Assembly: GCA_023512835.1 (NCBI GenBank)
Contig: CM042092.1
Span: forward strand, 12,166,498-12,230,497
Length of the DNA stretch: 64,000 nt
From: Taxillus chinensis
Lineage: Eukaryota; Streptophyta; Magnoliopsida; Santalales; Loranthaceae
Direction: 5' to 3'
Shown: piece after piece, positions 12,089 to 23,592 of the stretch
Layout of the letters: each line of letters begins with the position of its first letter
Position numbering within the stretch: position 1 is the stretch's first letter
Program-made: the position numbers and the translations under genes
Notes under the pieces: generated by a model
Database searches by the model: none
Told to the model about the DNA's origin: nothing
What the model saw: only the letters and a program-made list of their open reading frames with translations

Positions 12089-13380
12089 GCAGTAAGATTT
12101 CTGCTCTCGGGATCATCAACAAGCACAGGCTCTGTTAGCTGCCTTTCTCTGGCTTTTTTTTTTTTTTGGAAACCTGTCGTGTAATTATTATGACAAACTG
12201 TTCATCTTCATTTCTCATAAATCAATGTAATTTGCATGTTAATTTGTAAAGGGGTTCGAAATGCAGATCACTGCTAATTGTTTTCGATGTCTTTAGTTGG
12301 GGATGAGGTCTGCTCTTAAACTATGGTAACCTTAATGCGGCTCCTTCAATCGAACCGTATGATCGCTCTTTTTAATCAAATGATTTATCCTTTTACCACC
12401 TAAAATTATTTGTAAAGAAGAAGCAACTTGTTTGGAGGTAAAATAGAAGGGAGTGATACTTTTGACCGTTTCAGTTAAAGCTTATAGGTTGTTATGTATT
12501 TCGTGTTTTCGGGCTTTTCAATAACAATCAAATGGACCAGCAAGAGCTAAAAGAAAATGAAAATATGAAAGAAGACAAAAACATACGTGATCCGTTCTCA
12601 AGCATTGGCTCGCCACCGCTTTAAGCGATCTCGTATGTTCGTGTCCTGAGTTAAGTTTTAAAGTTTTTTTTGTTTTTTAGAGTTTTAAAGTTGTTTTTAT
12701 TTTTATTTTCAAAGTTCTAAAGTTTTTTTTATTTCCAAAGGTTTAAAGTTTTTTGTTTTTAAGGTTTTAAGGTTTATGAATTTTTTATTTTTATTTATTG
12801 TTTAACTTTTAAAGTTTTATTCCTAGGTCTTAGAATTTTAAAATAGGCTTTTATTCTAGAGTTTTGGTTTTAGTTTTTTAAAAATTGTTGTGAGTTTTTT
12901 AAAAATTTAATTTATTTATTTTTTATTTTTACTTGGTTTAAAAGTATAAAGAGTTTAAAAAATATTTTCTTCATTCTATTTTCACCAACATAACACAAAT
13001 ATTAAAATCTACATCTTAAGGTTATTTGATTAAAGTTTTACATGTAACAAATTACTAATACCCGTTATTATTCTATACATGTTTTTTTAAGTGAGGAGGA
13101 AGGTACTAAAATGGTAAAATTAGAATATGAAAATTTTACAAAAGAAAACCGGTCATTGAAGCTTCATTTTTGCTATTTTTGATCAAAGCTTCTTTTTTTG
13201 TTATTTTTTCTTTGGATTCGTTAGATTCAAAGAACTTCTAGTGACGGCCGAAGAGATTGATGTTGTGGCAATGATTGAAGGAGGACGGCGGCAGCAATGA
13301 GGCAACACCGTGGTACATATATAACAAAAGATAGGTGTACGAAAATTAAGAAAATGATACTACAATATTTCACAAAACTA
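12089..13380. other. T-rich intergenic DNA
   Basis: No gene seen. About 12649-12960 holds many degenerate repeats of the kind GTTTTAAAGTTTT on a T-rich background, suggesting an old expanded simple repeat. Confidence 0.5.
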
Positions 13381-13493
13381 ATTTTGAATATTTCAGATTT
13401 TTTATCTTTTTAACTCCCATAAACAAACAAAATAAGAAGTTCGGCATATTATGATCACCATATGGTAGCATATATATGATTCGTTGAGTCCCA

Positions 13494-13718
13494 TCAAGAC
13501 TCTTTCCTTCTCTCCTGACGCGCAACAAGAATTTTGAGACCCCCACAAGTGAAAGTAACTGGATCATGATAAGAAGCTAACTCATCCCAAACTAACTTCA
13601 TCTTTGTGTAGTAGGTAGAAAAACATTGTTGTCCCTGTTGTCGTTCCGTAATCTCCTGTCGGATTCGATAGATTCGGGAATCACTCCCTTGTGAAAAGTT
13701 GAAAACAAACAAAATCAC
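13494..13718 (-). pseudogene. Ty1/copia gag fragment
   Basis: On the minus strand an open stretch encodes a piece resembling the plant copia gag domain (Retrotran_gag/UBN2 type). It contains the blocks FSQGSDSRIYRIRQEI, STYYTKMKLVWDEL and DPVTFTCGG. Only the central part of gag remains. The neighbouring minus-strand frame (13370-13567) continues weakly after a frameshift. No LTRs or pol were found around it, so it is an isolated fragment between the DUF3754 gene and its partial copy. Confidence 0.7.
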
Positions 13719-14338
13719 CTATAATCTCTAATCTTGGGTGCTATACATGTAAACAAAATCACCTATAATAGAACAGACAATTCCAATAATTGGGGGGGAA
13801 GAATAATGCCATGTTGAATATTTATTTCCCATTTTTAATTAACACTTAAAAGAAAGTTTATAATTCAAGATGACCAAGTTATTTGATATGTTCCTTCAGT
13901 GTTTGCAGTCTGATAAGCAAGATCACAATCCAGAAGCCCACATTTGATCGGATAATTGTTGTCTGCGGGTAAATATTTTTTACACATATATCAACTCATG
14001 TACGATGTAAACGGAATATTAGCTATCAACTGACCCAAGTGTACTTGGGTGTTTCAATGAGGCTTTAGTCTAAATACATGGCACAAAGATTCCGTTTTTC
14101 TTTCAACTGACGAGACCAGTCTTCCATTTTATGTTCTCTGGATCATGGTGTTCTACACTGCTGTTATATTCTTTCCTCTCTGTAGCCAGAGAAGAGAAGT
14201 CCGGCTCTAACTCCCAAGAATTGGGTCGAATTTATTGTCTCCACTGTGCTGGGGCTGCTACTTCAATTACTTGTTCATGAAACTTTTCTTTGTAGCTGAT
14301 CTGCTTTTTTTTTGTGGGGCTGGGCTGAATGCATGTGT

Positions 14339-14371
14339 TTTGATGGTGTATATCTGATATACACCATCAAA
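14339..14371. repeat. Perfect 15-bp inverted repeat (hairpin)
   Basis: TTTGATGGTGTATAT, a CTG loop, then the exact reverse complement. It lies in an intron position of the DUF3754 pseudogene. The stem is too short for a typical plant microRNA precursor, so it may be a MITE remnant or chance. Confidence 0.85.
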
Positions 14372-14615
14372 TGGTCATACCAATATCCAGGGTCTGATGA
14401 GAAATCAATAATATCTAGAAGTTTGGCTATTGTTTGGACAATTTGGTTAGTAGGTATTTTGTGAATAAGCAGAATAACAGGATTTGGCGACACTTTTCCT
14501 GTGAATGCCAGAGAACTAATTTTTTTGTCCATTTTTGTTTTGGTGTCACGTCCTCAGTCTCGTAATCATGAGTTGGGTCATTTATTTATTGATTGATTTT
14601 TGCGTTTAATATGTA

Positions 14616-14620
<5 letters not shown>

Positions 14621-14652
<32 letters not shown>
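14621..14652. repeat. (GT)n microsatellite
   Basis: Sixteen GT units, flanked on both sides by similar sequences (a TAATCATGA-T-GGGTCATTTA block at about 14560 and again at about 14660), so the flanks look like a diverged direct duplication. Confidence 0.8.
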
Positions 14653-14653
<1 letters not shown>

Positions 14654-16103
14654 GAGTCCCATAATCATGAATCGGGTCATTTAATTAACTTTTGGGTCCA
14701 TTATTTACTTTTTTGCGTTTAATAATGTATATATTCTTTCAAAACAAAAACAAAAAACTAGTCGTTTTAGTTGTCCTGCACTATTCTGCCCATTGGCCAT
14801 TTCTTGTTTTTCTAGCTACCTACAGTTGAAGGGTAGGTGAACTTTACTCAACCTGCCATTGGATTTGGTACTCTGTATTTTAGAGTTATTGTGTCAATTA
14901 TACTATATTAAGATTAATATTAATATTAATCAGGAGCTCTGTGTCTCATATAATTAATTTTAATGTCATTTTGTACTTCACGTTTGTCTTGAAATTCCTA
15001 CATGCCAATGTGACTTCCGCCTTTTCCAAATGCCTGCAGGTATCAGGAAAACTTTGCTAGATATCAGAACTTTATCACACGGTGTGCGTATAGCAAACAA
15101 ATGGACAGTAAGAAAAAGTAACAAAAAGTAAGAACCAATCTCCGAAAATTACTCGTGTTTGATATTACTCTTCTGGGCAGTTAGCAGCAAACCTAAAACA
15201 ATCTGTGGTAAACAACAGAGACTGAGACTTACTGTACACGGTTTGAAAGTTGAGACCCTTACAATAATTGTCTATTGCGGGAACAGAAAACAACTTTATA
15301 TATTAGTCATCCATGTCTTCATATAATCATATCTTCCAAATTTGATGTGATCGTCAGAGATAATCATTTATGATAGAATTGAACAACTGGAGGTTATCAC
15401 ATCCAAGAAAACAAAAAAAACATATTCAATAAAATGTTGAATGGTCAACTTGAGCAACCAACGTCGAAGGAAACTCTGGGTGTGGTGTCCCTGGCGTATG
15501 ATGGGTTTGACAGAACATGCAAGGTGCGCACGTGCACGCACTTGGACAGATGATTTTTGCCCCCTCCTAAACTACTCAGTGGAGTTTTTAACCTTGGTTT
15601 AAGCTCTCTTCTATTGCAAAATGCAACCTACTCTCATCCAATTGAGCAGGTAAAAGAGGTTATTATCTCTTTCTTCATATTGATGGAACACAGCCTGGTA
15701 ATCCAGCACTTATTTATGGGAGTGATGCATGTGAAGTAAGTTACTTAAAAAGTCCATCATGATGCAATGTAGGAACTTCATCTGCAGTGCTAGGAACTGA
15801 TCAGACAACAATTTGATGAAAGACATAATTTCGAGGGAGATGAGGCAATTGGGAATCTAGAGAAGTTAGGACTTGTGTTTCTCAGGCGAGCTTTCATATT
15901 TCTTTTAGCCCCTCCCTGATGGGACATGAGGAAACCATTTAAATTGCGTTACCCTTAATTCAGTTAACCCCAACGCATACCAGTGGGCTTTGTATTATCT
16001 TTATTTTTATTTAATTATACTCAGGTATTCCTGTGTGGATTTGAAGCATTCTAATGACAAAATTGGTACCACCACCGAGGAGCTTGTGCCCAATGCAACA
16101 TAG

Positions 16104-17136
16104 AGAGATCTTGCACCTAAGACCTTTCTCTCACGCATGCATATATTCTCATCATCCTATTATATCACTCCATGGCCAGAGCAGATGCAAATGTAAAAAC
16201 TTTCATGGACGGAAGAGAGCATAGTGAGTATATTTGGAAGCATATTCATACAATGATGAACTTCACATGAGGCTAACTCATGGACAAAGCATGAAAATCA
16301 GGAAAGAGTAAATTTGAATGCATGTACATACATAGGCAGAGTTCATGTACTGACTGACCGATACAGTCAACCAAATTAATGGATTATACAATGTAGGGTT
16401 GATTTATTGTTTATAAGCGCGGGGGCTTTTAAAAATAACCTATCACAGAACCCATCACAATGGGTTTCGGAATATCCAACGCGACAAAAATAATTATCTA
16501 CACGATAATAAATGTATCATGAATCATGAGGGCTTTGCATCGGAGAACACCAAAAGGAAAAACAAAACCAAAAACAAAAGTGAAATTCAGGTTATGAATT
16601 GGTTTGAATTGTAACGCTAGCGGAATCATTCAGTATTGCATTGAAGGAAGGGGGTCATCAGATGGATTTGAAGTCCAATAGGCACACTTTGTACTCACTA
16701 CTTAGCACTCCAAAATCGTACTTTCATTTGCTTAAATTGGTGTGTGATTGGTGGTGATCTCGGCAGAAAGGTTAGAGGGAGAGGGAGAGTGGTACTGGAT
16801 ATGACTGATCAGAAATTCCATGCCAACAGGATGCCATCTCAGTCAAACCTATAGATGAGAGAGTAGTTAGACAACTGTACAAATACTAGCATTCATTTGA
16901 TTTAATGCTTATTTGTAAGACTTAGTCTATAAACGTAAATGTCCTAAGTGTATAGCAATTGGATTCAGTATATCCAATCTTCTTTTCCTCGAGTTCAGAT
17001 ATAAAATGCTAGTATTTCAATTACTGCTACGGATTTACATACGGAACAGACCTTACCTCATATCCATATATAAATCACTCGGAGAAATAAAGTTGGCCCT
17101 GTTGTCTATGTTAGGATTTGACAAAAAAATAGGTCA
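16104..17136. other. Intergenic spacer / 3' flank of the receptor kinase
   Basis: No gene or recognisable element. The part next to 17137 should contain the 3'UTR of the minus-strand receptor kinase. Confidence 0.5.
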
Positions 17137-20100
17137 TCATGGACTTAGCTGTTTCAATTTTTCAACAACCTCCTTCATTGAGGGCCGTTCTGAAAGTGAG
17201 TCTACAGTGCAAATAGATGCAACTCTCAGCATCCCTGCCAACTTCTCTTTAGGTCCAACCTCCCACAATTCTGTGCTGAAAAACTCTGAAGAACGTCCCT
17301 CCTTGATCAGTAACTTGGCCCATGCAGCAATATTGAACCCATTCTCGAACTCAAAAAATGAAGGATCCAGTGACTTCTTTCCAGACATCAATTCTAGGAG
17401 CACCACACCAAAGCTATAAACATCAGCTTTGTCAGAAACCCTACATGTGGTTGCATACTCTGGAGCAACGTAGCCAAAAGTACCCGCTACATCCGTTGTG
17501 GCATGGGTTTCAGAAACTTCTAGAAGCCGAGCTAATCCAAAATCTGACAGGTAAGCATTGAGCTCCTCATCAAGAAGAATATTGCTTGGCTTTATGTCCC
17601 GGTGAACAACACGGGGAACACAAGAATAGTGAAGATAAGCAAGAGCCTGAGCTATGTCAACAGCAATCTTGTGAATCACTGGCCACTGTACATTTTTGCC
17701 AGATCCTTCATGTATAAAGCTTTCAAGGTTTCCTCCGGGCAGATAATTGTAAATCAAGAACATCTCCCCTTCTCCCACGTAGTACCCAATAAGAGTCACA
17801 AGGTTCTCGTGTTGAATTCTTCCTAGTGTTCTTATCTCGGCGTCAAACTGTTGAAATCCTTGGAATCTACCTATCGCAAGCCTCTTCACAGCAACCAGGT
17901 AACCTGGGACCAATTCTGCCTTGTAGGTGGACCCAAAGCCCCCTGTGCCAATAAGGTTCCGGATACTGAAATTCCCAGTGGATCTGACCACATTGTCGTA
18001 GCTCAGTCCTGTTGGAATCTCCACAAATGTCACTAAAACTTTTCTCCCTTGACCAGTGCCTCTACTGCGCTTTCTCCTACCAAAAGCGAGGGCAACAAAA
18101 GTGGCAAGGATAACACAAAGGATGATAGAAGCAGAAGTCACCAATGCAATCACAAGAGACTTGAACTTATTGCGACCGCCCCCGTTGTGAACCTTCTGCA
18201 GAACTGACAACCCTGCTGGTGAACCTGGGTGTGAGTCTGGGCACGAATGCAGGTACCTATTCCCTTTAAAGTGGTCACAGTTGCTCCTGGCATGCTGGAG
18301 CAGCGGTATATGTCCAGAAAGGTTATTGAACGAAACATCCAGTTGAATGAGACTGGAAAGGGATGCGAACGACTGAGGAATTTCCCCAGAAAGCCTGTTG
18401 TGATCCAGCAACACAGATTGGAGATTCTTAGCAGCTGTCAGACTCGCTGGAATAAGTCCTGAAAGGGAGTTCTCAGACAGATCGAGGACCGAGAGAGATG
18501 CCAATCCACCGAGGGCGGTTGGAATCTGTCCGGTTAGATTGTTCCTTCCAAGAAGAATCCATTTCAGACCCTTTATTTCCCCAATCTGGTCGGGGAGAGA
18601 ACCAGACAGGTTGTTGTTTCTCAAGTCAAGTCTTTCCATAGCTTTCAAGCTAGCAATAGCCTGTCGGATCGATCCACTGATGCCGTTGCCCGCTGCCTCT
18701 AAACTCTTCAGCCGGGAACAGTTGAGAGGCAGACCCGCACCCGACACGAGGCCACCGGTTATCTGGTTGGCACTCAAGTCAATTGAAAGGCTCTCAAGAG
18801 CGTTACAGTCCGAAACAATCTGAACGGGGAATGAGCCATTAAACCCATTATGGCCAAGCACTAACAAGTAGGAGGGGGGTTGGCGACCAGCTCTCGAGAA
18901 CCCATCCCCCACCGAGAACAACGGCAGAGGACCGGAGAACCTATTCCAACTAAAATCATGAACCACCACAATAGAACTCATCTTCTCACCCACCACCCAC
19001 AATTCGAAACCAGGAATGTTGGAGCAGGTGTGTCCAACATCGTCCAAGACAAAGCCTCGGGAACCGCAGCCGCCGCCTTCAAACGAAGGAAGAGCACCTG
19101 TCAGATTGTTGCGGCTGATGTTGAAGTAGGCCATGCAAGGAACGCGTATGAGAGGCGAAATTGACCCAACCAGGACATTGGAGCTCAAATCCAACAAGGT
19201 GAGGTTCCTGCAATTTCCCACGCTCTCCGGCACCTTACCAGAAAAATAATTCTGGGATAGATTGAGAACCCTCAGTGAGCAGGAACGCGTCCAGTTCCGG
19301 GGCAGCCGTCCCCGGAGGTTAGCCCTCGGGGCCCAGAAGACCTGCAGGCTGGGAAGCAGCAGTATCTTGGAAGAAACGCCTCCGACGAAGGCGTTGAACT
19401 CGCCCCTGAAACCGTGGTCCTCGCCTTTGGTTCCGGCCGCGGCGGCGAGATCGACCAAATTGGTCAGCACGACAACCGACAGCTGCCGGCAGTTGGCTAT
19501 CTCCTTTGGGATCCCATCCGTGAGGCTGTTCCTGGAAACGTCCAGAACCCGGAGCTCCGATAGGCGGCCAAGCTCGGGAGGGATCCGACCCTGGAGGACG
19601 TTCCCGTCCAGCAGCAGGCTGCGGAGAGCCCCGCATTTTCCGATCTCCGGCGGGATCGGACCGGTGAGGAAGTTGCGGGAGAGCCTTAGGTGAGTAAGGA
19701 AGCCGCAGGCGCCGCCAACCCCGATGGCGCCGGAGAGGCGGTTGTCGGATAGATCGATGGTCCGGATCCTCCCACCGCCCAGGAGCGCGCCCGGGATGGA
19801 ACCCGACAGCGCGTTGCTGGAAAGGTTGAGGACGAGGAGGGACGGGAGGGAGGCAATGGGATCTGGGACAGGGCCGGAGAAGTTGTTGCCTTGGAGGTCG
19901 AGAGTTTCGAGGTGGCGTAGGAGGGCGAGCTCCCCGGGGATGTGGCCGGAGAAGGCGTTGTGAGGGAGGGAGAGGGTACGGAGCTGGGTGAGGCCAGCGA
20001 TGGTGGGCGGGAGGGTTCCTTGGAGGGCGGCTCCGGTCGCGGGGAAGGCGAGGGAAATGGCTCGGCCGGAGGTGGGGTCGCAGGCGATGCCCAGCCAGTT

Positions 20101-20259
20101 GCAGTAATGGGCGGTGGCGGAAGGATCCCAGCTGGAGAGGAGGTTGAATGGATCGTGAGAAATGGAATGCTTCAACTCCAGCAGGGAAGCTGCTTCGTCG
20201 GAAGCAGCGGCTTCCATGGAGAAGAAGAAGAAACATAGAAGAAGAGTGGTGGCCACCAT
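17137..20259 (-). CDS. RPK2: RPK2-like LRR receptor-like serine/threonine kinase
   Basis: A single uninterrupted 1040-aa reading frame. Residues 1-20 form a signal peptide (hydrophobic, ending near AAAS). An LRRNT cap follows (about 21-60, with the HYCNWLGIACD block). Leucine-rich repeats run from about 75 to 655. They are broken by a cysteine-containing island near 395-460, followed by the VHDFSWNRFSGPL block seen in RPK2 relatives. A transmembrane helix lies at about 701-727, then basic residues. The kinase domain is about 760-1037, with Lys792 (VAVK), HRD at 886-888, DFG at 906-908 and an APE motif. It looks catalytically competent and of the RD class. The kinase closely resembles Arabidopsis RPK2/TOAD2, which acts in meristem and anther development with CLE-peptide signalling. 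The ectodomain is shorter than RPK2 (about 1150 aa), so it may be a paralogue and not the strict orthologue. Confidence 0.9.
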   Translation of the reverse strand: MVATTLLLCFFFFSMEAAASDEAASLLELKHSISHDPFNLLSSWDPSATAHYCNWLGIACDPTSGRAISLAFPATGAALQGTLPPTIAGLTQLRTLSLPHNAFSGHIPGELALLRHLETLDLQGNNFSGPVPDPIASLPSLLVLNLSSNALSGSIPGALLGGGRIRTIDLSDNRLSGAIGVGGACGFLTHLRLSRNFLTGPIPPEIGKCGALRSLLLDGNVLQGRIPPELGRLSELRVLDVSRNSLTDGIPKEIANCRQLSVVVLTNLVDLAAAAGTKGEDHGFRGEFNAFVGGVSSKILLLPSLQVFWAPRANLRGRLPRNWTRSCSLRVLNLSQNYFSGKVPESVGNCRNLTLLDLSSNVLVGSISPLIRVPCMAYFNISRNNLTGALPSFEGGGCGSRGFVLDDVGHTCSNIPGFELWVVGEKMSSIVVVHDFSWNRFSGPLPLFSVGDGFSRAGRQPPSYLLVLGHNGFNGSFPVQIVSDCNALESLSIDLSANQITGGLVSGAGLPLNCSRLKSLEAAGNGISGSIRQAIASLKAMERLDLRNNNLSGSLPDQIGEIKGLKWILLGRNNLTGQIPTALGGLASLSVLDLSENSLSGLIPASLTAAKNLQSVLLDHNRLSGEIPQSFASLSSLIQLDVSFNNLSGHIPLLQHARSNCDHFKGNRYLHSCPDSHPGSPAGLSVLQKVHNGGGRNKFKSLVIALVTSASIILCVILATFVALAFGRRKRSRGTGQGRKVLVTFVEIPTGLSYDNVVRSTGNFSIRNLIGTGGFGSTYKAELVPGYLVAVKRLAIGRFQGFQQFDAEIRTLGRIQHENLVTLIGYYVGEGEMFLIYNYLPGGNLESFIHEGSGKNVQWPVIHKIAVDIAQALAYLHYSCVPRVVHRDIKPSNILLDEELNAYLSDFGLARLLEVSETHATTDVAGTFGYVAPEYATTCRVSDKADVYSFGVVLLELMSGKKSLDPSFFEFENGFNIAAWAKLLIKEGRSSEFFSTELWEVGPKEKLAGMLRVASICTVDSLSERPSMKEVVEKLKQLSP

Positions 20260-20860
20260 TCTTATTTTTTATTTTTTATTTTTTATTTAGAGAGGGAGAG
20301 AGAGGGGCTCAGGGCTCGGGGCTCGGGGAGAGCAGAGCAGGGAACGGCTGCTACACCCAAGTAAGGAGCATGATAGGAGTGGATTAGGGAAGGGTTATGT
20401 GTGACGCGTCTGTGACTAATACCAGTGTTGTTGCATCTTTTTGGGTGGAGTGGGACGAGTGGCAAGTGTCTTCGTTTTTGGGTTAGAAAGATCGAGGGGG
20501 GGCGGGGTGGGGAGGTGTAGAGGGGCACTGGGGCAGGACAGGAGTGGTGGTACTGGCAAACAAACTCGACTGTGTGACTGTGCGAGAGAGGGAGAGGGGA
20601 GAGGGAGAGGAGGAGGGGATGTAGATTTGTTGACGTTTGGAGCAGTAGTGAGTAGGGTGTGGTGTGGTGTGGCGTGGCGTGGGGGTGGACCAGGGCCAAC
20701 CAGGAGTGGGTCAGTGAGTGAGGGAGTGAGTGCGTGGTGGGTTGATGGAAGACAGGTGGGATGGGAGTCGCGTCCGTCGCTGCTGTGGTGATGAAATTGA
20801 AAGTAGTAGAAAGGAGGGGAGGTGAGAATTAGGAATGGCCGACTATGATATATCATTCAT
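20260..20860 (-). promoter_or_regulatory. Presumed 5'UTR/promoter of the receptor kinase
   Basis: On the minus strand this region is rich in C/T runs (CTCTCTCC and similar), typical of plant 5'UTRs and core promoters. The proline/serine-rich open frames here follow from that composition and are not genes. No clear TATA box was fixed. Confidence 0.4.
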
Positions 20861-20865
20861 GTGGA

Positions 20866-20906
20866 TGTGAAGTGTGAAGTGTGAAGTGTGAAGTGTGAAG
20901 TGTGAA
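20866..20906. repeat. TGTGAAG 7-bp tandem repeat
   Basis: Five perfect copies of TGTGAAG followed by a partial copy. Confidence 0.95.
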
Positions 20907-21893
20907 AAGGGGTGGGGTTGGGGGGCCTTGGAGGGGTTTGGCATTTTTGTAAAAGCCCAAAATGTGGGGGGGGGGCGGTGGAGATGGGGTGCGGACAAAT
21001 GAGGCGGCGGGAGAGACGCCAATCCGACGGTGCCTCTCTTTCTTTCTTTGCCTCACATCACATGCTCCTCTGCCAATACCTTTTCTTTTGTGAGTAAACA
21101 CTGCGTAATGGACACTTTTTTTTAATCTTGGTATTAATTTTTTTTTTGTTACTTTTTTATTTGTACTAATTCAAACAGGTAGAATTAGAAAGAATATTTT
21201 TTGTGTAAATTAATAACTTTTTCCTAGCTTTTTACCTCTCTTTTTTTTTTTTTCCTTTCCCTACGAGTGTAGTGTACTGTTCTGTTTTTGTCCCTCCCTC
21301 CCTCTCTTAAAAAAACCCAAAAATTTAAAAGAAAAAAAAAACAATAAAAGAAGAATAAATTATTGATGGCAGTAAGGGAAATGATGACCTGGTCCCCAGA
21401 AGATCCCAATGGGAAAGGGGGGAAGATTTTTTGAAAAGAACTACTTTTAAAAAAATACAAACAATTTTGCCAAGGGCAATGATACCGAGGTATGCAAGCA
21501 CGGAATACGAGTGATGATGGGCAAGGGAAAACTAATGAGTCATTCTCATTCATTTTAAAAGTATTTGTCGTGTCATTTTCGAATAATTAACATCTTCAAT
21601 TTTTATTACCTATATTAATTAATTAAAATTATTTTTAGTTTTTTACCGAATTAATTTAATTAATGATACTCTTAATTAAACTTTATTTTTTCTAATATAA
21701 CCTTAAGCTATATCTTCTCAAAATCTCAAACACAAATCGAAGTCCGAATGGAGGCGCTACAGCAGCAGACGATGGGGGAGGGAGGACATCGCTGTGCTGG
21801 GCTGGGGGGAGGGCACCGGAATCGAAGGTTGTCGCCGCAATGAAAAGGGTGTCACATTCAGTGGGCTCTTCATGTTGCAAATATTCAAATGTG

Positions 21894-21935
<42 letters not shown>

Positions 21936-23414
21936 TCTTCCTGTTTATTTTTTCACATAGTAAGGCTGCCTGTGACACTGTAGTTATGTTTCAGGGGTGA
22001 AATTGGTGTTCTAATCGGAGAAAGGTGCTTGGGGGCAAAGAAATAGAGTGATTGGATGCGATTTCAAAAGCGGGTGCTTGGGGAGGACGTCGCTGTGATG
22101 GGCTGGGGGAGGGAGGAGGAGGAAGATGCAGCGAGAAAGCTGATGTTTGTAATTTTTCAAATACGTTTTGGGTAATTTTGAATATGAGGAGAGTATGTTA
22201 GAAATATTTGTAAAATGAAAGGTAAAAAGGACTAATATAGTAGCTTCAGGTCAAATTAAAAATATCTATATTTATATATTTTTTTGCTATAACTTTATAA
22301 ATATTTATATATCATGCAGTCATCCAAGTATTGCATGGAATTTATTTATTGTATTTATTTTCAATAATTTAAATTATACTTTCGTTTAACTTTGATTTCG
22401 CTAGAGTAAATAATATAATATGTTAATGTAGTAATGTTATCGTTAAGTAAAAGTATAATATAAATTATTGAAAACATATTAAGATTACAAGTATTGCATT
22501 ATATGTAATATTTATTGTATTGCATGATATATTAATCCCGGGTGTATGTAGCATCATTCGGATGCAAATGTGTGATATTTATGTTGATTATTGTTATAAT
22601 TAAATTCAAATCCAAATTTATTGGGGCCTTTTCTTACCTGAATGGAATGTCGGTGAGTTTTTTTTATTCATATTGATTAATATATTTAAAGTTTGTTTTT
22701 AAAATATAATTAAGGTTATTATTAATAAGATTCCTCAATATAGTATTTAAAAAAATAAAATAAAGTATTAATAATATAATAACTAAAATTATTCATCTTT
22801 GAAAAATACTAATTTTAAAAATAACATAAATTATAGTATCAAAATAAAATGCTATATAAATATAAAATAATTTATTAATTAAATTTTGGCATTAAAATTC
22901 ATTAACATCATATATATGTATTGCTAACTCAAAACTTGATTTAAATCATAAATAGTATACGTTTTTGGGTAACTAATAACAAAATGTAAACGGGTCAGCC
23001 TTAGGTTTGTTGTCAGGTACCCTTAAAATCGACTAATTTAAATTAATAATACTTTTTCAAGTTTTAAGTAAATGTTCATTCAATTTCTCAGCACTCAATT
23101 TCACGATCTGGCTTTGAAAATACATATTGGCATGGGAGGATTGTGGGGGCATTGTTATAGATGGATACAAATATTTGTATGAATCTATAATAATTTTATT
23201 GAACATGAAATTTAAAATTTTCATATCGTAACTATCTACAAGTTCAATTTTGAAAGGTCTCAATAACGAATATATAAAGCAACCAAAAATCGATAGTATT
23301 AGAAATGATGAGATTTGATAGTGATTAATTAATATTGTAATATTAGTTTAAAATGCAAGTTAGAAAATTAGTTTTTAAGTCATTAAATAATTCTAAAAGT
23401 TTAGTGTTCAAAAG

Positions 23415-23592
23415 TGTAACACTTATACCCTGTTAAGGTTAGTATATATTAACAGATTACATGTGTTAAGTATTCCAACGTGTAACATTTATACTTTTAT
23501 TAAGTTTAACATATATTAACATATTATATTTGTTAAGTGTTAAAATGTGTAACATGTATACACCCTTTTAAGTTTGTGATATATTGACTTGG
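23415..23592. repeat. 66-67-bp tandem repeat, about 2.6 copies
   Basis: Units begin TGTAACA at 23415, 23481 and 23548. Each continues with a TTAAG-T-TA-ATATATTAACA-type core and GTTAAGT. The third unit is partial. Confidence 0.8.

Larger units (their letters stand above)
13900..16103 (+). pseudogene. Partial, decayed tandem copy of the DUF3754 gene
   Basis: Segments similar to exons 8, 10, 12, 13, 14 and 15 of the upstream gene occur in the same order and strand: 13900-13968, 14186-14257, 15040-about 15118, 15650-about 15696, 15788-15896 and 16025-16103. The exon-8 copy keeps the parent's length (69 nt), and several splice acceptors survive. Exons 1-7, 9 and 11 were not found. Inactivating changes are visible. 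The exon-14 copy has TAG in place of the second codon's Glu (CEELI becomes C-stop-ELI). The exon-10 copy has lost its donor GT. The exon-12 copy ends in a lysine-rich tail instead of the [10 protein letters not shown] block. Introns are present, so this arose by DNA duplication, not retroposition. A truncated transcript cannot be excluded. Confidence 0.9.

Noticed and set aside
19319..20236. 305-codon open frame overlapping the receptor kinase
   Set aside because: It is another frame of the GC-rich LRR coding region. It is proline/arginine-rich with no domain, and the LRR-kinase frame is clearly the real one.
20283..20856. Serine/proline-rich open frames upstream of the receptor kinase
   Set aside because: The composition follows from CT-rich leader sequence. 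No domain or splice structure is visible.
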